From Dimorphilus gyrociliatus (Eukaryota; Annelida; Polychaeta; Dinophilidae), in assembly GCA_904063045.1 (NCBI GenBank), contig CAJFCJ010000027.1:126501-190500 (forward strand): a stretch of DNA of 64,000 nucleotides. The letters are read 5' to 3'. Below are positions 11,792 to 21,929 of this stretch, piece after piece (position 1 is the first letter of the stretch; each line of letters starts with the position of its first letter). A program made the translations under genes and the position numbers. The notes under the pieces are model-generated. The model ran no database searches. It was given only the letters and a program-made list of their open reading frames with translations, and had not been told where the DNA came from.

Positions 11792-12405
11792 TATTGAAGA
11801 TATACAAGTTGATAAATGCTATTATGAAATGACTCTTCTTAAACCAATGGTACATGTATGGAACAAAATTTTGTATTAGTATTGATTTTATTTATACAGA
11901 AATAGCCTATGTATTGATCTGGTCACGCTTTGATTAGTCGTATCGAACAATATTGTCGATAGCCGATAGAGGGCGGGTAAACTAATTCTAGTAAGGAAAA
12001 TAATAGTTTTTATTGTTCATATACCCTTTCAACGAGATAATAGAGGTATGTTAAATGCGTAAGATGGCGCCAAGGGTTGATATTGTCGAGAAAAAAAATT
12101 GTTAACAAAGAGAGCAATATTTCAGGCCAAGGATTTTTATTTATCAAAATGGAATAAAAGTTGGTTTTGCTTTGCAATTAATAAAAGAACGATAGAGAGA
12201 ACCGAAGAGAAAATCAGGGAAAGAGAGAGAAAGAGTGAGTGGGTGAGAACGAGGAGAAAAAAGCAAAACAGAGAAGGAGAAAGAGGGAAAGAGAGAGAGA
12301 GAGAGAGAGAGGTCTATGCAAAAGAAAGTATATCGTTGTATTTCAAGGCTAATTGTTCAAACAAAAACTCAAATTTGAAAAAGTTAAAAGAATTTAGTAA
12401 AGAGT
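11792..12405. promoter_or_regulatory. Head-to-head intergenic region, likely bidirectional 5' region
   Basis: 614 bp separate the start codons of the mucin-like gene (minus) and the GH35 gene (plus). It contains a purine-rich (GA)n tract at about 12290-12312 and AT-rich flanks. No clear TATA or initiator could be assigned, so the promoter role is inferred from gene orientation alone. Confidence 0.35.
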
Positions 12406-14541
12406 ATGATAAGGTTGAAAAAATTAAGAAATACAATAAGAAATTTATTGGTGTTTGCTGTGATTATTCTATTAATTGAAATGTATATTGATAAAAAAGA
12501 GAATGAGAAGGTAATTCAAAAACCAGTTGTGCCAGCGTGGATAAGAAATAATAAAGCTCCACAAGGGGGCAGAAAATACAAAGCTGGATTCGATAGTGTC
12601 CTTGCAGAACAAGATGTTACGGATAATCCAATTTCTTTATCGACTGTAAGCAAACGAAACGTACGAAAACAATTTAAAAAAATTAGAGAAGGATTAAAAC
12701 GATTCAGAAATAAATTTTACTTAAACGATAGACCATTCCAAATTCTTGGAGGAACTTTTCACTATTTCAGGGTTCATCCTGCCGCTTGGCATGATCGCTT
12801 AATTAAAGTAAAATCTGCCGGTTTAAATACGGTTGTTATTCCTGTACCTTGGAATATTCACGAGGCTACAAGGGGTACTATCAAATTCACTAACATTAAA
12901 TGGGATCTTCTTAAAGTGCTAAACATGACAAAAGAATTGGGTCTATACACCATACTGCAAGTTGGACCCTTTATCAACGCTGGATTAGATTGGGGTGGTC
13001 TTCCTTCCTGGCTCTTACACGAAAACATTAAATTACAAGTTAGGTCTTCGAATGAATACTTCATTAATCCAGTAAGGAATTACTTTGAGCATCTTATTGA
13101 GACATTAGTACCTTTTTGTTATACGACTCACGCTGGTCCAATAATTGGCTTTCAAATAGAAGATGGGTTTGGTCAATATTATCAAGAGGATAAAATGTAT
13201 ATTAACTTTCTTGCCGTACAGTTCCATAATTATCACATAAACGAAATGCTCTTTCTATCCGATTCTGTCGATGTTTTTGAAAGAGATATGATTCCAAATG
13301 TTCATAAATCTGTTCTGTTGAAGAATCCCGACGAGGATGTTACCCAAGCAATCCTAGCCGCTAGGGGTATCCTTAAAGATTCAGAGTACCCTATCCTTAT
13401 TATGAACTTCCCAACGGCTCCTAAACAATGGTGGTGTTATAAGCAAGACGAAGCAAAGCCAGACAAATTTCGAAAGCGTTTAGAGAGGGCCCTTCTCCTA
13501 GAGGTATCCATAGTTCTTCATCCGTTTATCGGGGGGACGAATTTCGGGTTTATGGGCGGAACGTTGAATTCGACAAGTGAAGGAAAGAGAGTTCTAAAGC
13601 ACGAATTGACAAGCTACTTTCCAGACGCTCCAATACTGGAAGGTGGCGTATACGATGAAAAATATTTCATAATTCGTTCCTTACTAAAGGAGATGAAGCT
13701 AACTGCGCCTAATTTACCTCCTCCGCCCCTTCCAAATCCTCCTAGAAAGTATGGCGATGTGAAAATAAATGATTTCGCTGGATACGATCAGTTATTAGAT
13801 ATAACCGACTCTCAGTCAATGCAATATCGAGATGTAAGGCCTATGGAGACTTTAGATATGCATAACGGCGGAGGTCAGAGTTTTGGTTATGTTATTTATA
13901 GAACAGAATTTATAAGAGGTCAAGAAATGTGGTTCATAGGGGCGGTTCACGACTATGGCCTCATTTTGATCAACAACCAAACTTTTACAAAAATCCAATC
14001 AAATGTTACTTACAAAGAAGAACACATAGACTTTTCAAAGGTCAAGTTAATTAAGGAGAATAATTTAGATATATTCTTAGAAAATGCTGGAAGAGTCTAC
14101 GGCGATACAAGATTAAACGATCAAAGAAAAGGATTGCGAGGAAGAATCTTAATCAATTTTGTTCAATTGTTAAACTTCAAGCATGTACCAATTGAATTTT
14201 CCGACAAGTTCTGTAAAAGTTTAAATACAACTTTACAGTGGGAAACTACAAACAAAACAAGCTTTGAGCTGAAAAGTCCTACGTTCTTTAGAGTATTTCT
14301 GGAAATATCAGGAACGCCTCATTACACGTTTATTGATCTGACTAAATGGGGTAAAGGACTAGTTATAGTAAATGGTTATTTGATTGGCAGATATTGGAAT
14401 AAAGAACCCCAAAGAAAGCTATACATTCCATCTGAATTATTGAAAACTGGTAGTAATGTTATCATCATCTTTGAACTTAGCAAAGCATATGAAACTGTTA
14501 TTTTTTCAGAAAAACTTGACACCAAATTTTACAGATTTTAA
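12406..14541 (+). CDS. Membrane-anchored GH35 beta-galactosidase-like protein, probable pseudoenzyme, 711 aa
   Basis: Intronless frame of 711 codons. Residues 1-12 are basic, then a hydrophobic helix (14-26, LLVFAVIILLIEM) gives a type II membrane anchor; animal GLB1 instead has a cleaved signal peptide. The GH35 barrel runs from about 106 to 400 with clear landmarks: GGTFHYFRVHPAAW, PWNIHE (148-153), GGLPSWLL, GGTNFGFMGG (376-385). A C-terminal jelly-roll region follows, ending KGLVIVNGYLIGRYW. Residues needed for catalysis in this family are replaced: the acid/base Glu of the ENEYG motif is Gly254 (EDGFG) and the nucleophile Glu of SEF is Asn334 (MNF). Pocket positions equivalent to GLB1 Tyr83 and Glu129 are Pro146 and Gly193. 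The frame is intact, so it is likely expressed as a non-catalytic protein, perhaps glycan-binding. AATAAA overlaps the stop codon (14540-14545). Confidence 0.92.
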   Translation: MIRLKKLRNTIRNLLVFAVIILLIEMYIDKKENEKVIQKPVVPAWIRNNKAPQGGRKYKAGFDSVLAEQDVTDNPISLSTVSKRNVRKQFKKIREGLKRFRNKFYLNDRPFQILGGTFHYFRVHPAAWHDRLIKVKSAGLNTVVIPVPWNIHEATRGTIKFTNIKWDLLKVLNMTKELGLYTILQVGPFINAGLDWGGLPSWLLHENIKLQVRSSNEYFINPVRNYFEHLIETLVPFCYTTHAGPIIGFQIEDGFGQYYQEDKMYINFLAVQFHNYHINEMLFLSDSVDVFERDMIPNVHKSVLLKNPDEDVTQAILAARGILKDSEYPILIMNFPTAPKQWWCYKQDEAKPDKFRKRLERALLLEVSIVLHPFIGGTNFGFMGGTLNSTSEGKRVLKHELTSYFPDAPILEGGVYDEKYFIIRSLLKEMKLTAPNLPPPPLPNPPRKYGDVKINDFAGYDQLLDITDSQSMQYRDVRPMETLDMHNGGGQSFGYVIYRTEFIRGQEMWFIGAVHDYGLILINNQTFTKIQSNVTYKEEHIDFSKVKLIKENNLDIFLENAGRVYGDTRLNDQRKGLRGRILINFVQLLNFKHVPIEFSDKFCKSLNTTLQWETTNKTSFELKSPTFFRVFLEISGTPHYTFIDLTKWGKGLVIVNGYLIGRYWNKEPQRKLYIPSELLKTGSNVIIIFELSKAYETVIFSEKLDTKFYRF

Positions 14542-15053
14542 TAAAAGCATATTAACAACATTCCACAAATAGGAAAATTGTATTGAGAGCATTTATCTTT
14601 CTCTTCTTCCCCTTCTCATTATCCTCTATTGTTTTTCATTACGTAACTTGTGCAAATTCATCCTAGTACCCTCATATTTTTTTATTTCGTTGTTTTATCT
14701 ACCTTTTTCCCGATCATAATCTTTTGACACATAGATAACATAGATAACCCCTATGGCCCCCACTCCTGCCGACTAAAGGTTATAGAGTCAATGGAAACTG
14801 TCTAAACGCTGCTAGGAATTGATTATACCGATAGAATAAATGCAGATAGAAAGAGAAGAAATGGAGATTTTCTCAAATCCCTTCACTGTATAGATAATCC
14901 AAGATGATTATAACCTATGGTTGCGTGTTTGTTTTTTAAAAAAAAAAAGATTAAAGCAATTTAAATATTTTGTTTTTTTTTATTTTCATGTCAACGTATT
15001 ACATCTAAAGGCCTATTTTAAGCTTATAGTTTTTTCTATATATATATATACTG

Positions 15054-15085
<32 letters not shown>

Positions 15086-15209
15086 AGGAAACGTTTGTCT
15101 CATTACCAACTGTATTACTAATTTTAACATCGCCATCATTATCGGATAATGTTGTTTTTTATGTTTCTTTTAAACAACAGTAAGGAATTATTACTTTCAC
15201 CGATTTGAA
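14542..15209. other. 3' intergenic region between convergent GH35 and SDR genes
   Basis: No gene seen. It includes a (TA)n tract at 15041-15075 with a TATACTGTATA motif at 15047-15057. Confidence 0.45.
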
Positions 15210-16613
15210 TTAATATGTTTGGATTGGCCTAATGGTCAGTTCGGAAACCTGGAAAATAATAGTAATTAAGTGTAAAGTGTGCTATAGTATTGATAAGGGA
15301 ATGCTTACCTCAGCGTGAAGAGGAGAAGATAAAGCGTAAATGACGTAGTCAGCGACATCACCGGGCTTAAGAGCCTATTAAATAGGTTAAGTTAGAAGGT
15401 GAATTCATGAATACTTGGAGAGTTTTTAAAAGCTTACTCTTGGTTCCTCGGAATTGTAGATTCCTTCTCCGGTCAAGTCAACTGGGTTCTTCTTGGGAAG
15501 ATTCTCTTCCTTAACACCAACTCTTACAGCGAATTTCTATTTAAAGAGAAAAAGAGAAAATATGACGATAAAATTGCCAAAGTATTTATTTTAAATGAAA
15601 TAAAACCTTAAATTCTTCAAAATCCGGGTCGAATGGCATCATCTTTCCTTTTAAAAAGTCAGTTTTGGTGTTGCCTGGACTGATGTGCTATTAGTTGAAA
15701 AGAAATACGTATAATATGTATAAGAGAGAGAAAGAGAGAGATAGAATGATCTTATAAATTGGCAACACTTACGGTCATTTTGATATGACTCTTAAGAGAT
15801 TTCAACTCCATACTGAAGCCTTCAGTCATTGATCTCAGACCATATTTTGTGGCGGACCAAAAGTGATGTGAAGGGTAAATAGAAATGTTATGGCTTGATG
15901 TACTAGAGATAGGAAAAGGAAATTCAGTTGGGGATTTGTATTAAATAGCTTAAATCGCTAGGGTTTAGGTAACTTTTACTTACGCTCCAATGTTGATAAT
16001 GTGTCCAGTATCGTAATCCTTTTCCATCATAAGGTTTATAGCTTTTTGGCAAGTGATTGCAGGAGCAACAACATTTACCTGATTGGAGTTAAAAAGTAGG
16101 ATAGTTATTTAATGCATTAACAAAATGTTTTATGCTAAGTGCTTTTTACCGCGAGCATGTTTCTCCAATCCTTGGTTTCGCCATCCATAATACTGGCAGA
16201 TCCAGAAACGCTTGCGTTATTTACGACGACATGAACTAATCCGTGCTTCTTTTCAATTTCAGTGAAAACATCCAAAATTTGTGATTTTACTCTTAAATCG
16301 CATTTTTTAGCAATCAACTGTCCTTTTTGGCCTTTAAGTTGATCAGAGAGAGCCTGAAATAACAAAACGTCTAATTCCGTATCTATGTCACCGTTATATA
16401 CATTAAATACATGTTGATTTTTGTGTTTTTGCCTATTCAACAAAAACCTATTTACTCAATAGAAAACATATTAATACTTACTTGAATTAATTCAACAGAT
16501 CTAGCAATTCCGTAAACGATCATTCCAGATTTTACTAATTCTATACAGATGGCAGCTCCAATTCCCTTGGATGCTCCGGTTACGAGGGCAACTTTTCCTT
16601 CCCACTTTTCCAT
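15210..16613 (-). CDS. Short-chain dehydrogenase/reductase, DHRS11-like, with Trp at the catalytic Tyr position; 281 aa, eight exons
   Basis: Exons (minus) 16613-16482, 16353-16150, 16078-15984, 15902-15773, 15687-15607, 15536-15438, 15374-15309 and 15248-15210 join with matching phases into 281 residues. It has the classical SDR Rossmann fold for NADP(H): cofactor motif TGASKGIG (12-19), CDL, NNA (89-91), catalytic-type Ser146, Lys163, then the [10 protein letters not shown] loop. Layout and C-terminal extension resemble DHRS11 (17-beta/3-keto-steroid reductase). Odd points: the active-site YxxxK reads WSATK, so the Tyr that donates the proton is Trp159, and NNAG reads NNAS. These changes would be expected to cripple ordinary reductase activity. 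Introns are 60-128 bp; the donor after 15607 is a weak GTTTTA but frame and homology support it. An acceptor-like TTGTTTTACAG lies about 55 bases before the ATG. Tandem with the TRIM-NHL gene. Confidence 0.88.
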
Positions 16614-18154
16614 TTCGTTTTCTTTTTACAGATGTATTCTTTTTGCAGACAAATAAAACAAAATTCTGTAAAACAAGGAGGAAAAGAGATTATAAGAGCC
16701 TTCCGAGTTGATATATGTATATATACATATATGTATAATTTGCTTTATATGTCAAAAAAGGGACTGTTAGCTACTCACAGATTAGTGAACGCTTTCCCGG
16801 TTTAAGCGAAAATGATCAAAAAATGAAGTGGGAACTATTTATGAGGAATTGTAAATTGGTTGAACACGTGTTCATCTATTCAAAACATCCCTTATCTCCA
16901 TTTCAATATAGATGCAACAAATTTTTTCAGCATCCTTTAGTGTTGCCGTTATATTTTATCGATCTTTTCAATCGAAAAATTTAGCTTTTAATTCATTTTA
17001 TATCTTTATCCCCTCGCATCCGATTAGGCGTCATCTGATACATTCCCTACTAGCGAAAAAAGTCTGAAAAGAACTAACAATTAAGATTGAAGTATGGGTA
17101 GAATAAGAGGAAAGAGAAACTAGTCAAGTAGAGGAAACAAATTGATATTTAAGCAGAGCTTAGAAGAGAGAGAGAGAGAGAGAGAGAGAGAAGAATTGTG
17201 GGGTATTGTAAAATAGTTAGAAAAAGCATACACCTAGTTACTTTGTGAGAAGGAATAGAAAATACAGGGATGGTCTATTAGTGAGTAATATACATACAAG
17301 TATCAAATGTTATAGCGGTTAGACACAACATCATATTTGCGTATTATTATCTTTATTGGAACACGTGGAAGCGGTAGTGCCGTTTGGTAACAGCTTTTCA
17401 ATAGTTGTTAATTACTGAAATAACCCCATTATTCGCATTATACAGGCTCTATTTAATAAATTTCCAATTAATTTCGCCACTGCTTTTCAAAATAGTTTTT
17501 TTGTTTAATTCTATTAGAAAGAATAGGGCGTGCGCCGACTTAATAATTTCTTATAACGAGTATATAGACGTTAAACTACTTATTTCTAGTTAATTATTAA
17601 TTAATTAGTTAATCTATTTATTCAGTCAACTTTCATTTGTAATAATCTCTTTGAATTTAATTTTTTATTTTCTCATTTTCATATAGAAGATAACATCAGA
17701 GTAAAACATGGAGGACATTTATATATAAATATTCTTCGTATTTAACAATTTTTTCACTTTTGAAGCATTATTTAGGCACTTTTCTTGTCTTGTACAAAAG
17801 ATAAAAAGCCACAATAAATTAAATAGGCAACAGAGAGAGAGAGAGAGAGGAGAGAGAGACAAAGAGATAGATTGACAGACAGCGGCACATTATGTGTCTA
17901 CAGATTGACTCTATAACTGAATGAATAGGTGAATACATGAATGAATACATATTTAATTGAATAAGCGAATGAATGAACAGGTAATTACTCAGGAATATAG
18001 TTTACATTGAATTTTCTCTTCCGCAAAGAGAATTAAGGAAGAGGAGAAACTATGTTAGAAAGATTAGCATGATAGACGAACATATTGCTAAAGCGATAAA
18101 TAAAATCTCTCTATCTGTTCACATACAGTATATAGTATATATATTATTTATTAA
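16614..18154. other. Intergenic region between SDR and TRIM-NHL genes
   Basis: No coding frame supported. It contains (GA)n tracts at about 17167-17191 and 17831-17860. The promoter of the SDR gene should lie in the part nearest 16614-16800, but no core element is clear. AATAAA on the minus strand at 18152-18147 is a likely poly(A) signal of the TRIM-NHL gene, three bases after its stop. Confidence 0.4.
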
Positions 18155-20981
18155 TCATAATTGAAATATTTTTAAAGCCGCTCTATCTTCTCCACTTTCA
18201 GTGATAATTAACCTATTTGTTGAACTATACGCGATTCCATATGGGAAATTTATTCCGTCGTAACGAGTTAAAATCTCCCTTAGAAACTTTCCGTTTCGCG
18301 TAAATTTGCAGACTCTATGATTGTTTCTGTCGGCCACTAGAAGATTATCATCGCTGTCGAAAGCGACACCTCGCGGATATAATAATTGTCCAGGTCCAAC
18401 TCCTTTCGAACCAATTTTACCCTGATAATTACCATGCGAATCAAAGACTTTAACGCAGTGGTTGTCAGAATCCGACACGTAAATATAGTTTTTCTCCGAT
18501 GTTTCGACATAGAGAGGATTTTTAAAATCTTCTCTTCGTCCTCCCATCTTTCCAAACCTGACCAACTCCTTCTTCTCGCTCTGTTTAATACATTGTTTTT
18601 TATGCTCATTTGTATGCTTAGTTTAGTTCGAATAGTGTTTTTTGATTATGTAATTAATACTCAAAAGAAAGACTAAAACACGTCAGGCAATGGTCTATTA
18701 CTTCGTAACTAAAAAAAACCTACAGCTAGCATTAATACAAACCTCAAAAATGCTGACAGAACATTCAGCAATGTCGGTGATAACACAGTTTCCATTTGAA
18801 CTTACGGCTACACCGCAAGGCTGAACAAATTTTCCAAGTCCCCATTTACTAATAGACTTTCCAGTTGGACCAATCGGTGAAAAGGCCTCAATTCTTTTAT
18901 TTTTAGCGTCAGATACTAGTATATTACCTTTTCTAGTACAACTGACATCCTGAGGTTGAATAAGACCAGTTCCAATAACTGACAAATGTTTTCCATTAGG
19001 GTCGAAGACTTGAACCCTTTCGTTTCCCCATTCGGAAACGACTATATTACCGTTAGCTAGGCAGGTCACGCCCAACGGATCTTTTAATTCACCAAGATTC
19101 GAGCCCTGCTTATCGATTTTAAAAACTAAAGTTGGTTTACCGCCTCTTTCGTTGGAAATTTGCCTTGTTGGCGTTTGCCTAATAAATTTGGGAGGGTCGT
19201 CGGTTTCCCTAAGTTCTCCAATAGACAAAGGAAGGATACTTTCGGAAAAAGACACGAAACGGTACGGACTAACGTCATCTTGATTGATTTCCGTTTTGGA
19301 GATCTGAAAGAGAATGCCATTGAACAAACAAGACAAAAGATAGAAAGAGGAAAGAGAGAGAAAAGTAATAGCCGATAGTTATTATCAAATATGTATATAT
19401 ATGTAAATGTATATATATAGTATTTCCTTACAGTTTTCATTCTTTCTATTAAATCTTCAAACATTGCTATAGCTCGAACACTTTTTGAAGTTTCCATGGC
19501 AGATGAGACAAAACTTTGAAGGCCGTGGGCTTCCGCAATAATATAATCAAGATTTTCTTTATATTGTTCAATAGTAGCTAATTTTTCATCCTTTTTAATA
19601 GCCAATTCCTGGATAGTAACGGAAAGTGGTAAATAGTTTTCATTAGTTTGTGCTTAGTTTTACCTTCATTAAAGCTTCTTGACATTTCTTTATTTGATAA
19701 ATAGATTTCTCCGTACACGTTTTCAATAGTTTTTCAGCCGAATTGCAAGCGAATAAATGTTTTTCGCGAAGTAAATCTATATCTTTTCTTTTGCCTTTCA
19801 TCTCTGACAATTTAGACAGTATAATCTCTTTTAGATTGTTTATCTTATCTTGATTCTCACTGTTGGAAAAGGGAATAGAGAAATGAGAGAGACGGATAGA
19901 TAGACAGATAGGGAGAAATATATCATAACAATTTAATATGTATTTATAAAAAAGTTGTAATATTACCTAAATATTTTATTCAACTCAACAAACTCGTGAC
20001 CTTCGTGGTCGTGAATAGTGCAAACTACGCAAACAACCGTCTTACAAGTTTTGCATAGAAACTTTACCTGAAAACAGTGAATACTTTAAATGAAGTCATT
20101 AAAGGGTTAATTAGTGAGTACTTTAAAAGTTACGTTTAGGTACATAACTGCAAAAATATCTATGATTACACTGTATTAACTGTAATATTAATATGTGTAA
20201 TTAATTGAAATAAAGTATTAACCTCTTCTGGCGAGTGATTTTTACAAATTTCCCCATTCCTATCCGGATCGTTTATGATATTATGGCCAGATAATATAGG
20301 GCTTCTATTGTGCTTTTCAGCGCACGACTTACAGTATTTCATACCGCAATCATTACAATAAAACTGGGACTTAGTCGTTCTCCTTTCAGCCTTGCACGAA
20401 TCGCATACTTTTCCTCTATTTTTTTTTCAATTTATAATTTGAAAGAAGAAAAAGATGAGCAAGAAAAATATAATGATAATAATAGTAACAAAAATAGCAA
20501 CAACAACAACAATAACAACAACGATAACTGCTATAATATATTAATTTTACCTTCTAGAAACTGTTCTAAACATATCTTCCATTCTCTTTATTTTTTCTAT
20601 CTTAAAATCATTTTTCAAACCGCTAATTCCAACTTTTGGAAGAGGAGTATATTCCCTACATGTTGGACAAGGTAATTGTCCAGGAACGTGCTTCTTCTGT
20701 TGGACATAGCTATTGTTATATCCGGCAAGACAGTCCTCGCAGAACGTATGTCCGCAAGTCAACATTTTGGGATTTGTATAAGAATCAAAGCAAATCATGC
20801 AAGTGAGCAATTCTTCGAAATCTTCGTTTGGACTATCTCCCATTGCTGGTGATTGCTTTGTCATTTTATCGTAATCCGATGCAATAAATATTCCTGAAGA
20901 ACTTTGAGTGGATAATTTTCTTTGAGAGGGATCTGAATTTCGTCTCGGTCTTTCCCTTACTTCCGGTGGCGAGTTAACCAT
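18155..20981 (-). CDS. TRIM-NHL protein (RING, two B-boxes, coiled coil, six NHL repeats), 694 aa, seven exons
   Basis: Exons (minus) 20981-20551, 20415-20223, 20067-19967, 19859-19664, 19608-19432, 19303-18743 and 18580-18155 join in frame. RING finger with Cys61, 64, 76, His78, Cys81, 84, 105, 108. B-box 1 from Cys148 and B-box 2 from Cys201 carry the expected Cys/His ligands. Residues about 242-366 form a heptad-rich coiled coil. From about 426 to 694 there are six NHL repeats (e.g. PRGVAFDSDDNLLVADRNN), enough for one closed six-bladed propeller, which in relatives binds RNA or proteins. Only about 55 residues link coil and propeller, so the filamin domain of TRIM2/3/71 is absent. Probable E3 ubiquitin ligase with post-transcriptional or signalling role, by family. 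The N-terminal 50 residues are Ser/Arg-rich and likely disordered. Exon 6 encodes three NHL repeats, exon 7 the others. Confidence 0.92.
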
Positions 20982-21588
20982 TGATCTGCCGGAGATATTG
21001 ATTTTTATACAGAATATGTAAGGGGGGTTGGGGGTGTAAAGGATAGGAGAGATTTCAATATTGAATGTAAGAGAGACATCTGTAGTTGGGCAGATAGTTT
21101 AATTATCTCTATTTTCAAAATCAACGTTGGTTGAATTCGAATTTTATTCAAATTTTAATATTTGCCGCTGTTGAATTCAGCTTGAACAGTTGTGTTGAAA
21201 AAATATAGAAAGAAGTAAAACAACAAAAAAGGATTTATGTAAACGAAAGAAAAATGGAATTTCCTTTTATAGATAAAAGAGTTTACTTGTTTTTCAATAA
21301 GCAAAATGTATGAATATTATCTCTATGTCCCATAGAACCTGTCTACGTATAGATGCAGATACAGATAGAGATACAGATATGGAAAATATGCAGAGAAGAG
21401 AAAGATATAAGAGGATAAGAAAAAGAGTAGAATATATATATTGGTGTTAGTAATAGGAGATTTCAATATGTTTTTTTTTTTAAATGTTCAAGAGACATCT
21501 AGTGGTGTAAGAGATTCTAGATGTCAAGAATGAAGCTCTTCCCAATGAAAAGAGTAAATAATATAAATAGAATTATTTACAATCTTAC
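20982..21588. other. Upstream region of TRIM-NHL gene
   Basis: AT-rich, with GATA-like simple repeats at 21345-21390. A minus-strand pyrimidine tract ending in GTAGACAG near 21343 could be the acceptor of a last exon for the C2-domain gene, but the predicted tail (15 codons) cannot be verified. Confidence 0.3.
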
Positions 21589-21929
21589 GAAAACATCTTC
21601 AAACAATTTGAAAATATCAAAAATAAACCTTAGATATTTATCGACCATAAAGTTAGACGACAGATGATGAACAGGACGAGAGTAGATATTCTGCGGTAAA
21701 ACAGCTACTGGTTGCGTCGAAGGAAGTTGATTCGAATGTGCCTTATACAATTTCTGGTGTGACATTATTTTGCAGTAGACTGATGACGTATTGCAGTGTT
21801 TTACAAAAAAATATCGACTAAAATCACGCAGGTAAATTGTCAATCGAGTACGCTGACGATTATTATAGTCTGACAAGGCGAACTGTATTTGCCCTTTTGT
21901 TACAAGTTCTCCTATTGAGTTGTAAACAC
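21577..21929 (-). CDS. Probable exon with a degenerate C2 domain (partial gene)
   Basis: A minus-strand frame follows a good acceptor (GCTCTTTTTAG before 21929). It either ends at a donor (TTC|GTAAGA after 21589) or reads on to a stop at 21577. The translation follows a C2 sandwich: GQIQFALSDYNN for strand 1, RLTIYLRDF for strand 2, TSSVYCKI at the place of the usual TSDPYVK, and YLRFIFDIF near the end. The Ca2+-binding aspartates of the loops are missing (SDPY is SSVY, DFD is lost), so Ca2+ binding is unlikely. Synaptotagmin-like or related membrane-trafficking proteins are the nearest guess. There is no ATG in the exon, and I could not identify upstream or downstream exons with confidence, so this may be a gene fragment. 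Confidence 0.4.

Noticed and set aside
12099-12479. 126-codon frame with ATG-less start before the GH35 gene
   Set aside because: It consists largely of Arg/Glu from a (GA)n tract, starts at a non-ATG codon and overlaps the GH35 start in another frame.
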